Source: Burkholderia sp. Ax-1724
GTDB lineage: Bacteria; Pseudomonadota; Gammaproteobacteria; Burkholderiales; Burkholderiaceae
Assembly (NCBI RefSeq): GCF_011752995.1
Contig: NZ_VWWL01000013.1
Location: forward strand, 62,001-126,000
Direction: 5' to 3'
Length of the DNA stretch: 64,000 nt
The position numbers and the translations under genes were made by a program. The notes beneath the pieces are model-generated. The model ran no database searches. It was given only the letters and a program-made list of their open reading frames with translations, and was not told where the DNA came from. Below, piece after piece: positions 17,464 to 25,279 of this stretch (within the stretch, counting starts at the first letter, position 1; every line of letters begins with the position of its first letter).

Positions 17464-17485
17464 GCATATCTGTCATCTCCGATCT
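17464..17485. promoter_or_regulatory. Putative LysR operator between LysR and FAH/HyuAB operon
   Basis: A 22-bp block (GCATATCTG, then CATC, then CCGA, with single-base variants between) in the 100-bp divergent intergenic region. It matches 19 of 22 positions upstream of the porin at 15021. Location and duplication support a regulator-binding site. Confidence 0.65.
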
Positions 17486-17546
17486 CTGTCTAGGCGGAAG
17501 ACGGGCGGATTTTTATAGTGCTTCCAACACTACGAAGGAGACAACC

Positions 17547-18398
17547 TTGAAACTCGCCAGCTTCCTGCTCGACGGCCGTGCCACCTATGGATGCGTAGAG
17601 GGCAACGACTACCTCGTCCCGCCCCAATCCTTCCTCGACCGGCACACCGACCTGCGCGCCGTGCTTCGCGACGATGCACTGCAAGCACTCCAGCAATGCG
17701 CCACCGGCCAGGGCCGCCGCGTGGCCGCCAGCGCCACGCAGCCGCTGCCGGTGATCCCCAACCCCGGCAAGGTGATCTGCGTGGGCCTGAACTACAAGTC
17801 CCACGTGGCCGAGACCAAACGCGCCGACAGCGAGCACCCCTCGCTGTTCCTGCGCTTCACGGACACGCTGGTCGCCCACGACGACGCCGTGCTCCGCCCA
17901 TCGTTCTCGGAGCGCTTCGACTGGGAAGGCGAACTGGCCTTCGTGATCGGCAAGGGCGGCCGCTACATTCCCAAGGCGCAAGCGTTCGACCATATCGCCG
18001 GCTATGCGTGCTTCAACGACGTGTCGGTGCGCGACTGGCAGCGCCACACGCATCAGTTCACGCCCGGCAAGAACTTCCCCGGCACCGGCGCATTCGGCCC
18101 CCACCTCGTGACGGCCGACGAAGTGCCCGACGTCGCCGCGCTGACGCTCGAAACCCGCGTCAACGGCAACGTGATGCAGCACGCCAGCGTCGGCGACCTG
18201 ATCTTCGACATCCCGGTTCTCGTCGAATACATCTCGACCTTCACGCCGCTTTCGCCCGGCGACGTGATCGCGACCGGCACGCCCGGCGGCGTGGGCGATC
18301 GCCGCGAGCCCCCTGCGTACATGAAGGACGGCGACACCGTCGAAGTCGAGATCACCGGCCTCGGCATCCTGCGTAACCGCGTCGCCGTTGCGAACTGA
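17547..18398 (+). CDS. Fumarylacetoacetate hydrolase (FAH) family protein
   Basis: A 283-residue FAH-superfamily enzyme. The N-terminal lead (about residues 1-70) is followed by the catalytic domain: ICVGLNYKSHVAET at about 76, SLFLRFTDTLV, then DWEGELAFVIGKGG at about 130 with the metal-binding glutamates, and TGTPGGVG at about 250. Members hydrolyse C-C bonds in acylpyruvates and related diketo acids, or decarboxylate oxaloacetate, using Mg/Mn. The start is a TTG at 17547 with a strong AAGGAG six bases upstream; no ATG or GTG is in a usable position, and homology begins here. It is the first gene of the operon and 29 bp before HyuA. Substrate unknown. Confidence 0.93.
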   Translation: MKLASFLLDGRATYGCVEGNDYLVPPQSFLDRHTDLRAVLRDDALQALQQCATGQGRRVAASATQPLPVIPNPGKVICVGLNYKSHVAETKRADSEHPSLFLRFTDTLVAHDDAVLRPSFSERFDWEGELAFVIGKGGRYIPKAQAFDHIAGYACFNDVSVRDWQRHTHQFTPGKNFPGTGAFGPHLVTADEVPDVAALTLETRVNGNVMQHASVGDLIFDIPVLVEYISTFTPLSPGDVIATGTPGGVGDRREPPAYMKDGDTVEVEITGLGILRNRVAVAN

Positions 18399-18427
18399 CG
18401 CGCCTCATCTCCAACCTGGTCAACATC

Positions 18428-20530
18428 ATGGCAAAGACATCCGATGCGGCGAGCGCCGCAGGCGGCAAGCTGCGCATCGCCGTCGACATCGGCGGCACCT
18501 TCACCGACATGGCCGCCTTCGACGAAACCACCGGCAAGCTGCTGTTCGGCAAGGCGCTCTCGACTCACGGCGAACTCGTCAAGGGCATCCAGGCCACCAT
18601 CGACAGCGCGAATATCGACTGGCGCGACGGCCACCTGTTTCTGCACGGCTCCACGATCGCAATCAACACGCTGCTGGAGCGCAACGGCGCCAACACGGCG
18701 CTGCTGATTACGGAAGGCTTCCGCGACATCTACGAAATCGGCCGTGTCAACCGGCCCGACGCCTATAACCTGTTCTTCAACAAGCACCAGCCGCTCGTGC
18801 GCCGCTCGCTGCGCTACGAGGTGGCCGAGCGCCTGCGCGCGGACGGCAGCCTGCACAAGCCGCTCGACGAAGCCGCCGTGCGCGAACTCGCGCGCGAATT
18901 GCGCGGACAGAACGTGGAAGCCGTCGCGGTGCTGCTTCTGCACTCGTATCGCAACCCGGCGCACGAACAGCGGGTCAAGCAGATCCTGCAGGAAGAAATG
19001 CCGGGGGCGTTCGTCTGCGCCTCGCATGAGCTGAGTCAGGAATACCGCGAGTTCGAGCGCGTGTCGACTGCGGTCGCCAATGCCTATGTCGGTCCGCGCG
19101 TCTCGGCCTACCTGGGAGAACTGGAGAATCATCTGTCCGGCAAGGGCTTCGACGGCGACTTCTATATCGTGCAGTCCACCGGCGGCCTGTTCCCGGTCGA
19201 GCATGCCAAGGTCGGCTGCGTACGCATGCTCGAATCCGGGCCGGCCGCGGGCGTGATCGGCGCTCAGGCGCTGTGCGCGCAACTCGGCATGGGCGACGCG
19301 ATCGCCTTCGACATGGGCGGCACCACGGCCAAGGCCGGCGTGATCAGCGAGGGGCGGCCGCTGACGACCGGCTCGGCGCTGATCGGCGGCTACGAGCGCG
19401 CCCTGCCGATCCAGATTCCGATGATGGATATCCACGAAGTCGGCACCGGCGGCGGTTCCATCGCCCGTGTGGAAACCGGCCATGCGCTGCGCGTGGGCCC
19501 GCAAAGCGCGGGCTCCATGCCTGGACCGGTGGCCTATGGCCGGGGCGGCGAGGAACCGACCGTGACCGATGCCAACCTGCTGCTGGGCCGGCTCGATGCC
19601 GAGCACTTTCTCGGCGGCGAACTCAAGCTGGACCTCGCAGCCTGCACGCGCCAGATGGCCGGGCGCGTCGCCGGCCCGCTGGGGCTCGAACCGACCGAGG
19701 CGGCCGACGGCATTCTGCGCATCGCGGTGACGCAGATGTCGCATGCGGTGAAGGCCGTGACCACCGAGCGCGGCCTCGACGCCGGCAGCTTCACGATGGT
19801 GGTGTACGGCGGCGCGGGTCCGCTGCATGCCTCGGCCATCGCACGCGAGATCGGGATTCGCCGCGTGCTGATTCCATACGCGCCCGGTTACTTCTCCGCC
19901 TACGGCATGCTGTTCTCCGATCTTCGCTACGACTACGTCCGCTCGGTGTTCCGCAAGCTCAACGACGTCTCGTTCGATGAAATCGAAGCGGCCTACCGGA
20001 GCATGGAAGACGAAGGCCGCGCCGCGCTGGCGCAGTCCGGCGTGCAGGCCGACGGCATCGTCATCGAGCGCGCGGCCGACATGCGTTACGTGGGCCAGGA
20101 GCATGCGGTGACGGTGGATCTGCCGATGGCCTTCTTCGAATCCAGAGACCGCGCGGCAATCAAGCGGCAGTTCGACGAACTGCACAAGGTGCGCTACGGC
20201 ACCTCGGCACCGAAGGAGCCCGCCGACCTCGTGAGCCTGCGCGTGACGGTGCTCGGCACCATGAAAAAACCGCCGAAGCACAGCGTCGAACAAGGCACGG
20301 CAACGCCGGACGCGCTCGCGGTGCGCGCGGTCAAGCCGGTGTATTTCCGCTCCACGGGCTGGGCCAGCACGCCGGTCTATATCCGCGACCGCCTGCTGTC
20401 AGGCAACGAGATCGCGGGCCCGGCATTGATCGAGGAGCACGCCTCCACCACCGTCGTACAGCCCGGCGACTCGCTGCGCGTGGACGAACTCGGCAACCTG
20501 CAAATCGCCATCGGGAGCGACAGAACATGA
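18428..20530 (+). CDS. Hydantoinase/oxoprolinase family protein, HyuA-type ATPase subunit
   Basis: A 700-residue HyuA-like subunit. The N-terminal actin-like ATPase motif VDIGGTFTDMAAFDE is at about residues 19-33, the second phosphate-binding motif FDMGGTTAKAGVI at about 294, and GTGGGSIARV with SMPGPVAYGRGG at about 340-380. Family members (N-methylhydantoinase, 5-oxoprolinase, acetone and acetophenone carboxylases, ATP-dependent caprolactamase) phosphorylate an amide or enol oxygen with ATP before hydrolysis or carboxylation. It overlaps HyuB by ATGA, as is usual for the two subunits. The upstream ribosome site is weak. The reaction class (hydrolysis or carboxylation) is not decided by sequence alone. 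Confidence 0.94.
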   Translation: MAKTSDAASAAGGKLRIAVDIGGTFTDMAAFDETTGKLLFGKALSTHGELVKGIQATIDSANIDWRDGHLFLHGSTIAINTLLERNGANTALLITEGFRDIYEIGRVNRPDAYNLFFNKHQPLVRRSLRYEVAERLRADGSLHKPLDEAAVRELARELRGQNVEAVAVLLLHSYRNPAHEQRVKQILQEEMPGAFVCASHELSQEYREFERVSTAVANAYVGPRVSAYLGELENHLSGKGFDGDFYIVQSTGGLFPVEHAKVGCVRMLESGPAAGVIGAQALCAQLGMGDAIAFDMGGTTAKAGVISEGRPLTTGSALIGGYERALPIQIPMMDIHEVGTGGGSIARVETGHALRVGPQSAGSMPGPVAYGRGGEEPTVTDANLLLGRLDAEHFLGGELKLDLAACTRQMAGRVAGPLGLEPTEAADGILRIAVTQMSHAVKAVTTERGLDAGSFTMVVYGGAGPLHASAIAREIGIRRVLIPYAPGYFSAYGMLFSDLRYDYVRSVFRKLNDVSFDEIEAAYRSMEDEGRAALAQSGVQADGIVIERAADMRYVGQEHAVTVDLPMAFFESRDRAAIKRQFDELHKVRYGTSAPKEPADLVSLRVTVLGTMKKPPKHSVEQGTATPDALAVRAVKPVYFRSTGWASTPVYIRDRLLSGNEIAGPALIEEHASTTVVQPGDSLRVDELGNLQIAIGSDRT

Positions 20531-22314
20531 GTACCCCCAACGAATCGAAAACCGTCGATCCGGTCACCGTCGAGATCATTCGCAACGGCCTTTATGCGGT
20601 CACCGAGGAGATGAAGACCAACCTGACCCGCACCGCCTACAACCTGATCATTTACGAAGCGCTCGATTTCACGGTGGGGCTGTTCACGAAGGAAGGCGAC
20701 ACGGTCTCGATCGGTCTCGGGCTGCCGATGTTCATTCGCGGCATGTCCGAGACCGTGAAAGCCAAGATCCGGCACTTCGGCTACGAGAACATCAAGCCGG
20801 GCGACATCCTCGTCACCAACGACGCCTATACGACGGGCAGCCATCTGAACCACTTCACGTTCACGATGCCGGTGTTCCACGAGGGCCAGCTCGAAGGCTT
20901 CACCTGCTGCATGGCGCACTGGCTCGACGTGGGTGGCACGCTCGGCAACGTCACCACCGACATCTTCAGCGAGGGGATCCAGATCCCCATCATGAAGTAT
21001 CAGCGCGACGGCGTGGTCAACCAGGATCTCGTGGACATCATCGCGATGAACGTGCGTCTCGCCGAGCGCGCGCTCGGCGACCTGCGCGCGCAGATCACCG
21101 CGATCACCACGGGCGAGCGCCGCTACGTGGAACTGCTGCAACGCTACGGCGCCGACGCGGTGAACAGCTCGATCCGGCAGATCATGGATTCGAGCGAGGC
21201 CGTCGCGCGCAAGAACACGCTGTCGATTCCCGATGGCGTGTACGAGGCCGAATCGTTCATGGACGACGACGGGCTCGAAATCGGCAAGCGCATCCCGATC
21301 CGCGTAAAGGTCGTGGTCAGCGGCGACGAGATGACGGTGGACCTGTCGGACGTCTCCAAACAGGTGCGCGGCTTCTACAACTCGGGCTTTACCACCGGCA
21401 TCGCCTGCGCCCAGGTGGCCTACAAGTGCCTGACCACGCCGACCGATTACCCGGTCAACGACGGCAGCTTCCGGCCGCTCAAGGTCATCATGCCGATGGG
21501 CACGGTCATCAGCGCCGAGCGGCCCTACCCGATGCGCGTATGGATGACGTTCCCGATGACGGTGATCGACACCATCTTCAAGGCGCTGGCGCCCGCGATT
21601 CCGGACCGCTCGATTGCCGGCCACCACGCGGACCTGGTGTTCCCGAACATCCACGGCATCTCGCCGGAAGACGGGCGGCTCTTCATCGTCGGCATCGGTC
21701 CGCTCGGCGGCGGCTGGGGCGCCAAGAGCAAAGAGGACGGCGTCTCGGTGACGGTCTGCATCAACGACGGCGATACCCACAACAGTCCTACCGAGCAGCT
21801 CGAAGCCAAGTACCCGGTGCTGGTCGAAAAGTACGAGATCCGCCAGGACTCGGCGGGCGCCGGCAAGCATCGCGGCGGACTGGGTGCGGAGATGGTCGTG
21901 CAGGCGCTCTCGCCGTTCACCGTCACGACGCGGATCGATCGCGTGCACTGCAAGCCGTGGGGGCTCGAAGGCGGCGGCGACGCGATGGGCAACGGCCTCG
22001 CGGTGCGCCACAAGGGCGAGTGGAATACCGACCACGCGAACGCCAAGATCTTCAACGTGCGGCTGGAACGCGGCGACGCGTACAAGATGCTGTCGGGCGG
22101 CGGCGGCGGCTTCGGCGACCCGCTGGAACGCGAGGTGGACAAGGTGGCCGAGGACGTGCGCGAAGGCTACGTCAGCGCGCGGGTGGCACGCGAAGTCTAC
22201 AAGGTCGCGCTGGACTCCAACGGCGGCGTCGATCACGAGGCCACGAGCGCGCTGCGCAGCGGCACCGGCCACGGCGTCAACGGCTCGACCGACCTTCCGT
22301 GGGCCGGACAGTGA
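20527..22314 (+). CDS. Hydantoinase/carboxylase family protein, HyuB-type subunit
   Basis: A 595-residue HyuB-family subunit. It opens with VDPVTVEIIRNGLYAVTEEMKTNL, the usual family start, and contains GDILVTNDAYTTGSHLNHFTFTMPVF with likely metal ligands at about residues 97-122, SGFTTGIACAQVAYK at about 285, and HRGGLGAEMVV at about 450. The glycine-rich end SGGGGGFGDPLERE is diagnostic. It partners the preceding HyuA in an ATP-dependent amidase or carboxylase complex. It shares ATGA with HyuA and overlaps the next small gene at its stop, so three genes are translationally coupled. Confidence 0.94.
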   Translation: MSTPNESKTVDPVTVEIIRNGLYAVTEEMKTNLTRTAYNLIIYEALDFTVGLFTKEGDTVSIGLGLPMFIRGMSETVKAKIRHFGYENIKPGDILVTNDAYTTGSHLNHFTFTMPVFHEGQLEGFTCCMAHWLDVGGTLGNVTTDIFSEGIQIPIMKYQRDGVVNQDLVDIIAMNVRLAERALGDLRAQITAITTGERRYVELLQRYGADAVNSSIRQIMDSSEAVARKNTLSIPDGVYEAESFMDDDGLEIGKRIPIRVKVVVSGDEMTVDLSDVSKQVRGFYNSGFTTGIACAQVAYKCLTTPTDYPVNDGSFRPLKVIMPMGTVISAERPYPMRVWMTFPMTVIDTIFKALAPAIPDRSIAGHHADLVFPNIHGISPEDGRLFIVGIGPLGGGWGAKSKEDGVSVTVCINDGDTHNSPTEQLEAKYPVLVEKYEIRQDSAGAGKHRGGLGAEMVVQALSPFTVTTRIDRVHCKPWGLEGGGDAMGNGLAVRHKGEWNTDHANAKIFNVRLERGDAYKMLSGGGGGFGDPLEREVDKVAEDVREGYVSARVAREVYKVALDSNGGVDHEATSALRSGTGHGVNGSTDLPWAGQ

Positions 22315-22721
22315 GTGCCGCCGTGACCGATGACCTGTCCGCGCGCGCCGGCCGTCTGCTCGACCTGTGGAGCGCCCTGGCCTTGCGCCATGTCGCTCTC
22401 GGCGCGGCCTGCGCGTGCGGCGCCGGCGGCGTGAGCCTGCGGCTGGAAGACTTCGAACTCGACATCGTGGACTACCTGCAGGACGGCGGCGAGCGCTGCG
22501 CCGAGGCCGAAGTCGCGGCCTGGTTCCGCGCTCGCCAGAGCAGCGCGCATGCCACGGGTGCCACGGGTGCCACGGATGTCGGTACGCAACCGTTACGTCA
22601 GTTGCTCGAAGACGTACAGGAAGCACGCGTTCCGCCCCCCGTCGCCGACTGGCTGATCCCGCGGCTCGAACGCACCCTGCACTCGTTCGCCGAGCTGCAC
22701 GGATCGGGCATGGCCGGCTGA
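22311..22721 (+). CDS. Small cysteine-containing protein coupled to HyuAB (possible third subunit)
   Basis: A 136-residue protein with GTG at 22311 overlapping the HyuB stop (GTGA); another GTG at 22323 is possible. It has a CACG motif near residue 38 and an acidic helical stretch RLEDFELDIVDYL. No family is recognised with certainty. Acetone and acetophenone carboxylases contain a third, small gamma subunit next to HyuA/HyuB-like subunits, and the tight coupling suggests a similar role here; this is inference. Three 9-bp tandem units at 22551 encode ATG-ATG-ATD in a variable loop. It is followed after 57 bp by the MFS gene. Confidence 0.75.
   Translation: MSAAVTDDLSARAGRLLDLWSALALRHVALGAACACGAGGVSLRLEDFELDIVDYLQDGGERCAEAEVAAWFRARQSSAHATGATGATDVGTQPLRQLLEDVQEARVPPPVADWLIPRLERTLHSFAELHGSGMAG
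22551..22577 (+). repeat. 9-bp tandem repeat, three units, inside the small HyuAB-linked gene
   Basis: Units of GCCACGGGT (twice) and GCCACGGAT run in frame, encoding Ala-Thr-Gly type triplets. The period is a multiple of three, so copy-number change would not shift the frame. Confidence 0.85.
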
Positions 22722-22778
22722 CCTCGCCGAAGCACACAAAAAAGCGCGGGGCACGCGCCTCGCCAAGGAGACAACTTC

Positions 22779-24197
22779 ATGAAAGCGGACGCGATCGCCG
22801 CGGTGTCGGGCCTGACCGACGCGCAGCGAACAGCCCGGTTGCTGTTTCGCATCGAGAATGTGCCATTCTGCCGCTGGCACACGAGGGCGCGCATTGTCAT
22901 GGGCAGCGCCACCTTCTTCGACGCCTTCGACGCGCTCTCACTGGCTTTCGTGCTGCCGGTGCTGGTGAGCTTATGGCATCTGAACCATGCGCAGGTGGGC
23001 TTCCTGATCGCGGCGGGCTACGCGGGCCAGGTGATCGGCGCGCTGTTCTTCGGCTGGCTCGCCGAGCGGGCCGGACGCGTGCCCGGCATTTCCATCGCCG
23101 TGGCGCTGATGTCGGCGATGAGCATCGCCTGCGCCTTCGCCGGCAACTTCCCGATGCTGTTCGCGCTGCGCTTCCTGCAGGGCATCGGCGTGGGCGGCGA
23201 GGTGCCGATCGCCGCGGCCTATATCAACGAGCTGTCGCAGGCCAAGGGGCGCGGGCGCTTCTTTATCCTGTATGAACTGATCTTCCCGCTGGGCCTGCTC
23301 GCGGCGGCCCAGGTCGGTTCATTCGTGGTGCCGACCTTCGGCTGGCGCTATATGTTCCTCGTGGGTGGCATTCCCGGGCTGCTGATCCTGCTGTTCATGG
23401 TCCGGTTGCCGGAATCGCCGCGCTGGCTGGCGGCGCGAGGCCGCTTCGAGCAAGCCGACGCCGTGATCGCGGGGCTGGAATCCAGCACGCCGCGCCGCAG
23501 CCTCGACCCGCAGCGCGATCACGCCGAGATCGAGGCGCGCCTGCAAGCGCTGATCGACGTGCAACAGTCGAGCACGCCGCAAAAGGGATCGTGGAAAGAA
23601 ATGTTCTCGCCGGTGTACTTACCTCGCACGCTGGTGGTGTGGGTACTGTGGGCCTCGTCGTACTTCGTCGCCAACGGCATCAACAACTGGCTCCCGACGC
23701 TGTACCGGACCGTGTATCACCTGCCGCTGCAGCAGTCGCTGCGCATGGCCTCCATCACCAACGTGCTGAGCACCTGCGCGGTGCTGGTCTGCGCGCTGCT
23801 GGTGGACCGCGTGGGCCGCCGCCGCTGGACCGGCGCCTGCTTCCTCGTCAGCGGCGCGCTGCTCGCCCTGCTGGCGGCGCTCGGCGCGAGAAGCCCGTGG
23901 TCGGTGGCGATCCTGGCCTCGTCGGCCTATGCGGTGATGGGCACCACGACCGTGCTGCTCTACCTCTACACGCCCGAGATCTATCCGACCCGGATGCGCG
24001 CCATCGGAACCGGCCTGGCCACCTCCTGGCTGCGCGTGGCTTCGGCGGTGGCGCCGGTCGTGGTGGGCGTGGTGCTATCGGCGCAAGGCATCGGCGTGGT
24101 GTTCCTGATGTTCGCGGCGGCGACCGTGGTGGGACTGCTGACCTCCAAATACATGATCGAAACCAGCAACCGTGCGCTAGAGGAGATTTCGCCATGA
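22779..24197 (+). CDS. MFS transporter, aromatic-acid/sugar-porter type
   Basis: A complete 472-residue, 12-helix MFS permease. Motifs: FCRWHTRARIVMGSATFFDAFDALSLAFVLPVL before and in helix 1, GWLAERAGR in the 2-3 loop, RFLQGIGVGGEVPIAAAYINEL in helices 4-5, RLPESPRWLAARGR at the central loop, and TPEIYPTRMRAIGTGLATSW in the second half. The ATG at 22779 has AAGGAG upstream. It is co-directional with HyuAB and overlaps the COG0523 gene by ATGA, so it presumably imports that pathway's substrate. It aligns end to end with the truncated MFS protein at 1-1198. Confidence 0.94.
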   Translation: MKADAIAAVSGLTDAQRTARLLFRIENVPFCRWHTRARIVMGSATFFDAFDALSLAFVLPVLVSLWHLNHAQVGFLIAAGYAGQVIGALFFGWLAERAGRVPGISIAVALMSAMSIACAFAGNFPMLFALRFLQGIGVGGEVPIAAAYINELSQAKGRGRFFILYELIFPLGLLAAAQVGSFVVPTFGWRYMFLVGGIPGLLILLFMVRLPESPRWLAARGRFEQADAVIAGLESSTPRRSLDPQRDHAEIEARLQALIDVQQSSTPQKGSWKEMFSPVYLPRTLVVWVLWASSYFVANGINNWLPTLYRTVYHLPLQQSLRMASITNVLSTCAVLVCALLVDRVGRRRWTGACFLVSGALLALLAALGARSPWSVAILASSAYAVMGTTTVLLYLYTPEIYPTRMRAIGTGLATSWLRVASAVAPVVVGVVLSAQGIGVVFLMFAAATVVGLLTSKYMIETSNRALEEISP

Positions 24198-25279
24198 GCC
24201 TGCCGGGCGGACATTTTTCGGCTTTGCTGGCCACCTCGCCGGCCGCGGGCGAACGGATTCCGGTGACGGTCCTCACCGGCTTTCTCGGCAGCGGCAAAAC
24301 CACCCTGCTCAACCGCCTGCTGGCCCTGCCGGACCTGCACGGCACGGCCGTCATCGTCAACGAGTTCGGCGAGGTCGGCATCGACCACGACCTGATCGCC
24401 AGTACGACCGAAGATACCGTGCTGCTGGCGAACGGCTGCCTGTGCTGCGCGGTGCGCGGCGATCTGGTCGACGCACTCGTGCGCCTCAGCACGCGCAACG
24501 AGCCGGCGCTGCGCCAGGTGCTGATCGAGACGAGCGGCCTGGCCGACCCCGGGCCCATCCTGCGCACGCTCATGGGCGACGCGGCGGTGCGCGAGCGTTT
24601 TGCGCTGGCCGGTGTGGCCTGCACGGTCGACGCGATACTCGGCTCGGGGACGCTCGAACGCGAGCCCGAGGCCGCGCGGCAAGTGGCGGTGGCCGATGCG
24701 CTGTTTCTCACCAAGCTCGACCTGCTGAATGGCGTACCGCCCGCCGCCCTGCTGGAACGCCTCGCGGCGCTGAACCCGCAGGCTGCGTGCCACGCCGATC
24801 CGGTCACGCAGCCGCACGCGCTGCGCGGGCTGATGCGCGCCGCTTCTTGTTCCGATTCTTGTTCCGATTCCAGGGCCATCCCCGCGGAACAGGCACCGCT
24901 TTACCGGTTGGCCGCCCGCCCGGCGCATACGGCATCCGACGCGCCACCCACGCACCGCGACGACATTCGCTCGTTCGTCATCGTGCGCGACGAGCCACTG
25001 TCACGCGAGGGCCTCGCCCACTGGCTCGATACCGTGATCGCCCTGCGCGGCACGGACCTGCTGCGCGTCAAAGGCATCGTGCATCTTGCCGAACACCCCG
25101 AACAACCGATGGTGATCCACGGTGTGCAGCACCTGTTCCAGCCGCCGCAACTGCTGCCGGCGTGGCCGGGAGCGGACCGGCGCACGCGCATCGTCTTCAT
25201 CACACGCGGCATCGACGCGCAGGCCCTGGACGAATCGCTGAGTGTGCTGGCGCGGCGTCGCACACGCACCTCGCGCTAG
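24194..25279 (+). CDS. COG0523/CobW-family GTPase (putative metallochaperone)
   Basis: A 361-residue G3E-family GTPase. Walker A GFLGSGKTTLL is at about residue 29, EFGEVGIDH at about 57, the metal-binding NGCLCC motif at about 79, ETSGLADP at about 117, the guanine-specificity element TKLD at about 174, and a C-terminal CobW domain. Such proteins deliver metals to partner enzymes; the operon position suggests maturation of the metal site of HyuAB or the FAH enzyme. A 12-bp duplication at 24845 inserts a CSDSCSDS stretch in the linker. The stop overlaps the convergent cytochrome peroxidase stop in a shared CTAG. Confidence 0.93.
   Translation: MSLPGGHFSALLATSPAAGERIPVTVLTGFLGSGKTTLLNRLLALPDLHGTAVIVNEFGEVGIDHDLIASTTEDTVLLANGCLCCAVRGDLVDALVRLSTRNEPALRQVLIETSGLADPGPILRTLMGDAAVRERFALAGVACTVDAILGSGTLEREPEAARQVAVADALFLTKLDLLNGVPPAALLERLAALNPQAACHADPVTQPHALRGLMRAASCSDSCSDSRAIPAEQAPLYRLAARPAHTASDAPPTHRDDIRSFVIVRDEPLSREGLAHWLDTVIALRGTDLLRVKGIVHLAEHPEQPMVIHGVQHLFQPPQLLPAWPGADRRTRIVFITRGIDAQALDESLSVLARRRTRTSR
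24845..24868 (+). repeat. 12-bp tandem duplication in the COG0523 gene
   Basis: Two perfect copies of TCTTGTTCCGAT lie in tandem and in frame, encoding a CSDS-CSDS repeat in the linker between the GTPase and C-terminal domains. The added cysteines are outside the canonical CxCC motif. Confidence 0.85.

Noticed and set aside
18053..22737. Two very long open frames (over 740 codons each) on the minus strand opposite HyuA and HyuB
   Set aside because: They are antisense to well-motifed genes, have Arg/His/Ala-rich composition without any domain, and arise from high-GC codon bias. The same holds for long antisense frames at 32806-35514 and 58704-61004.
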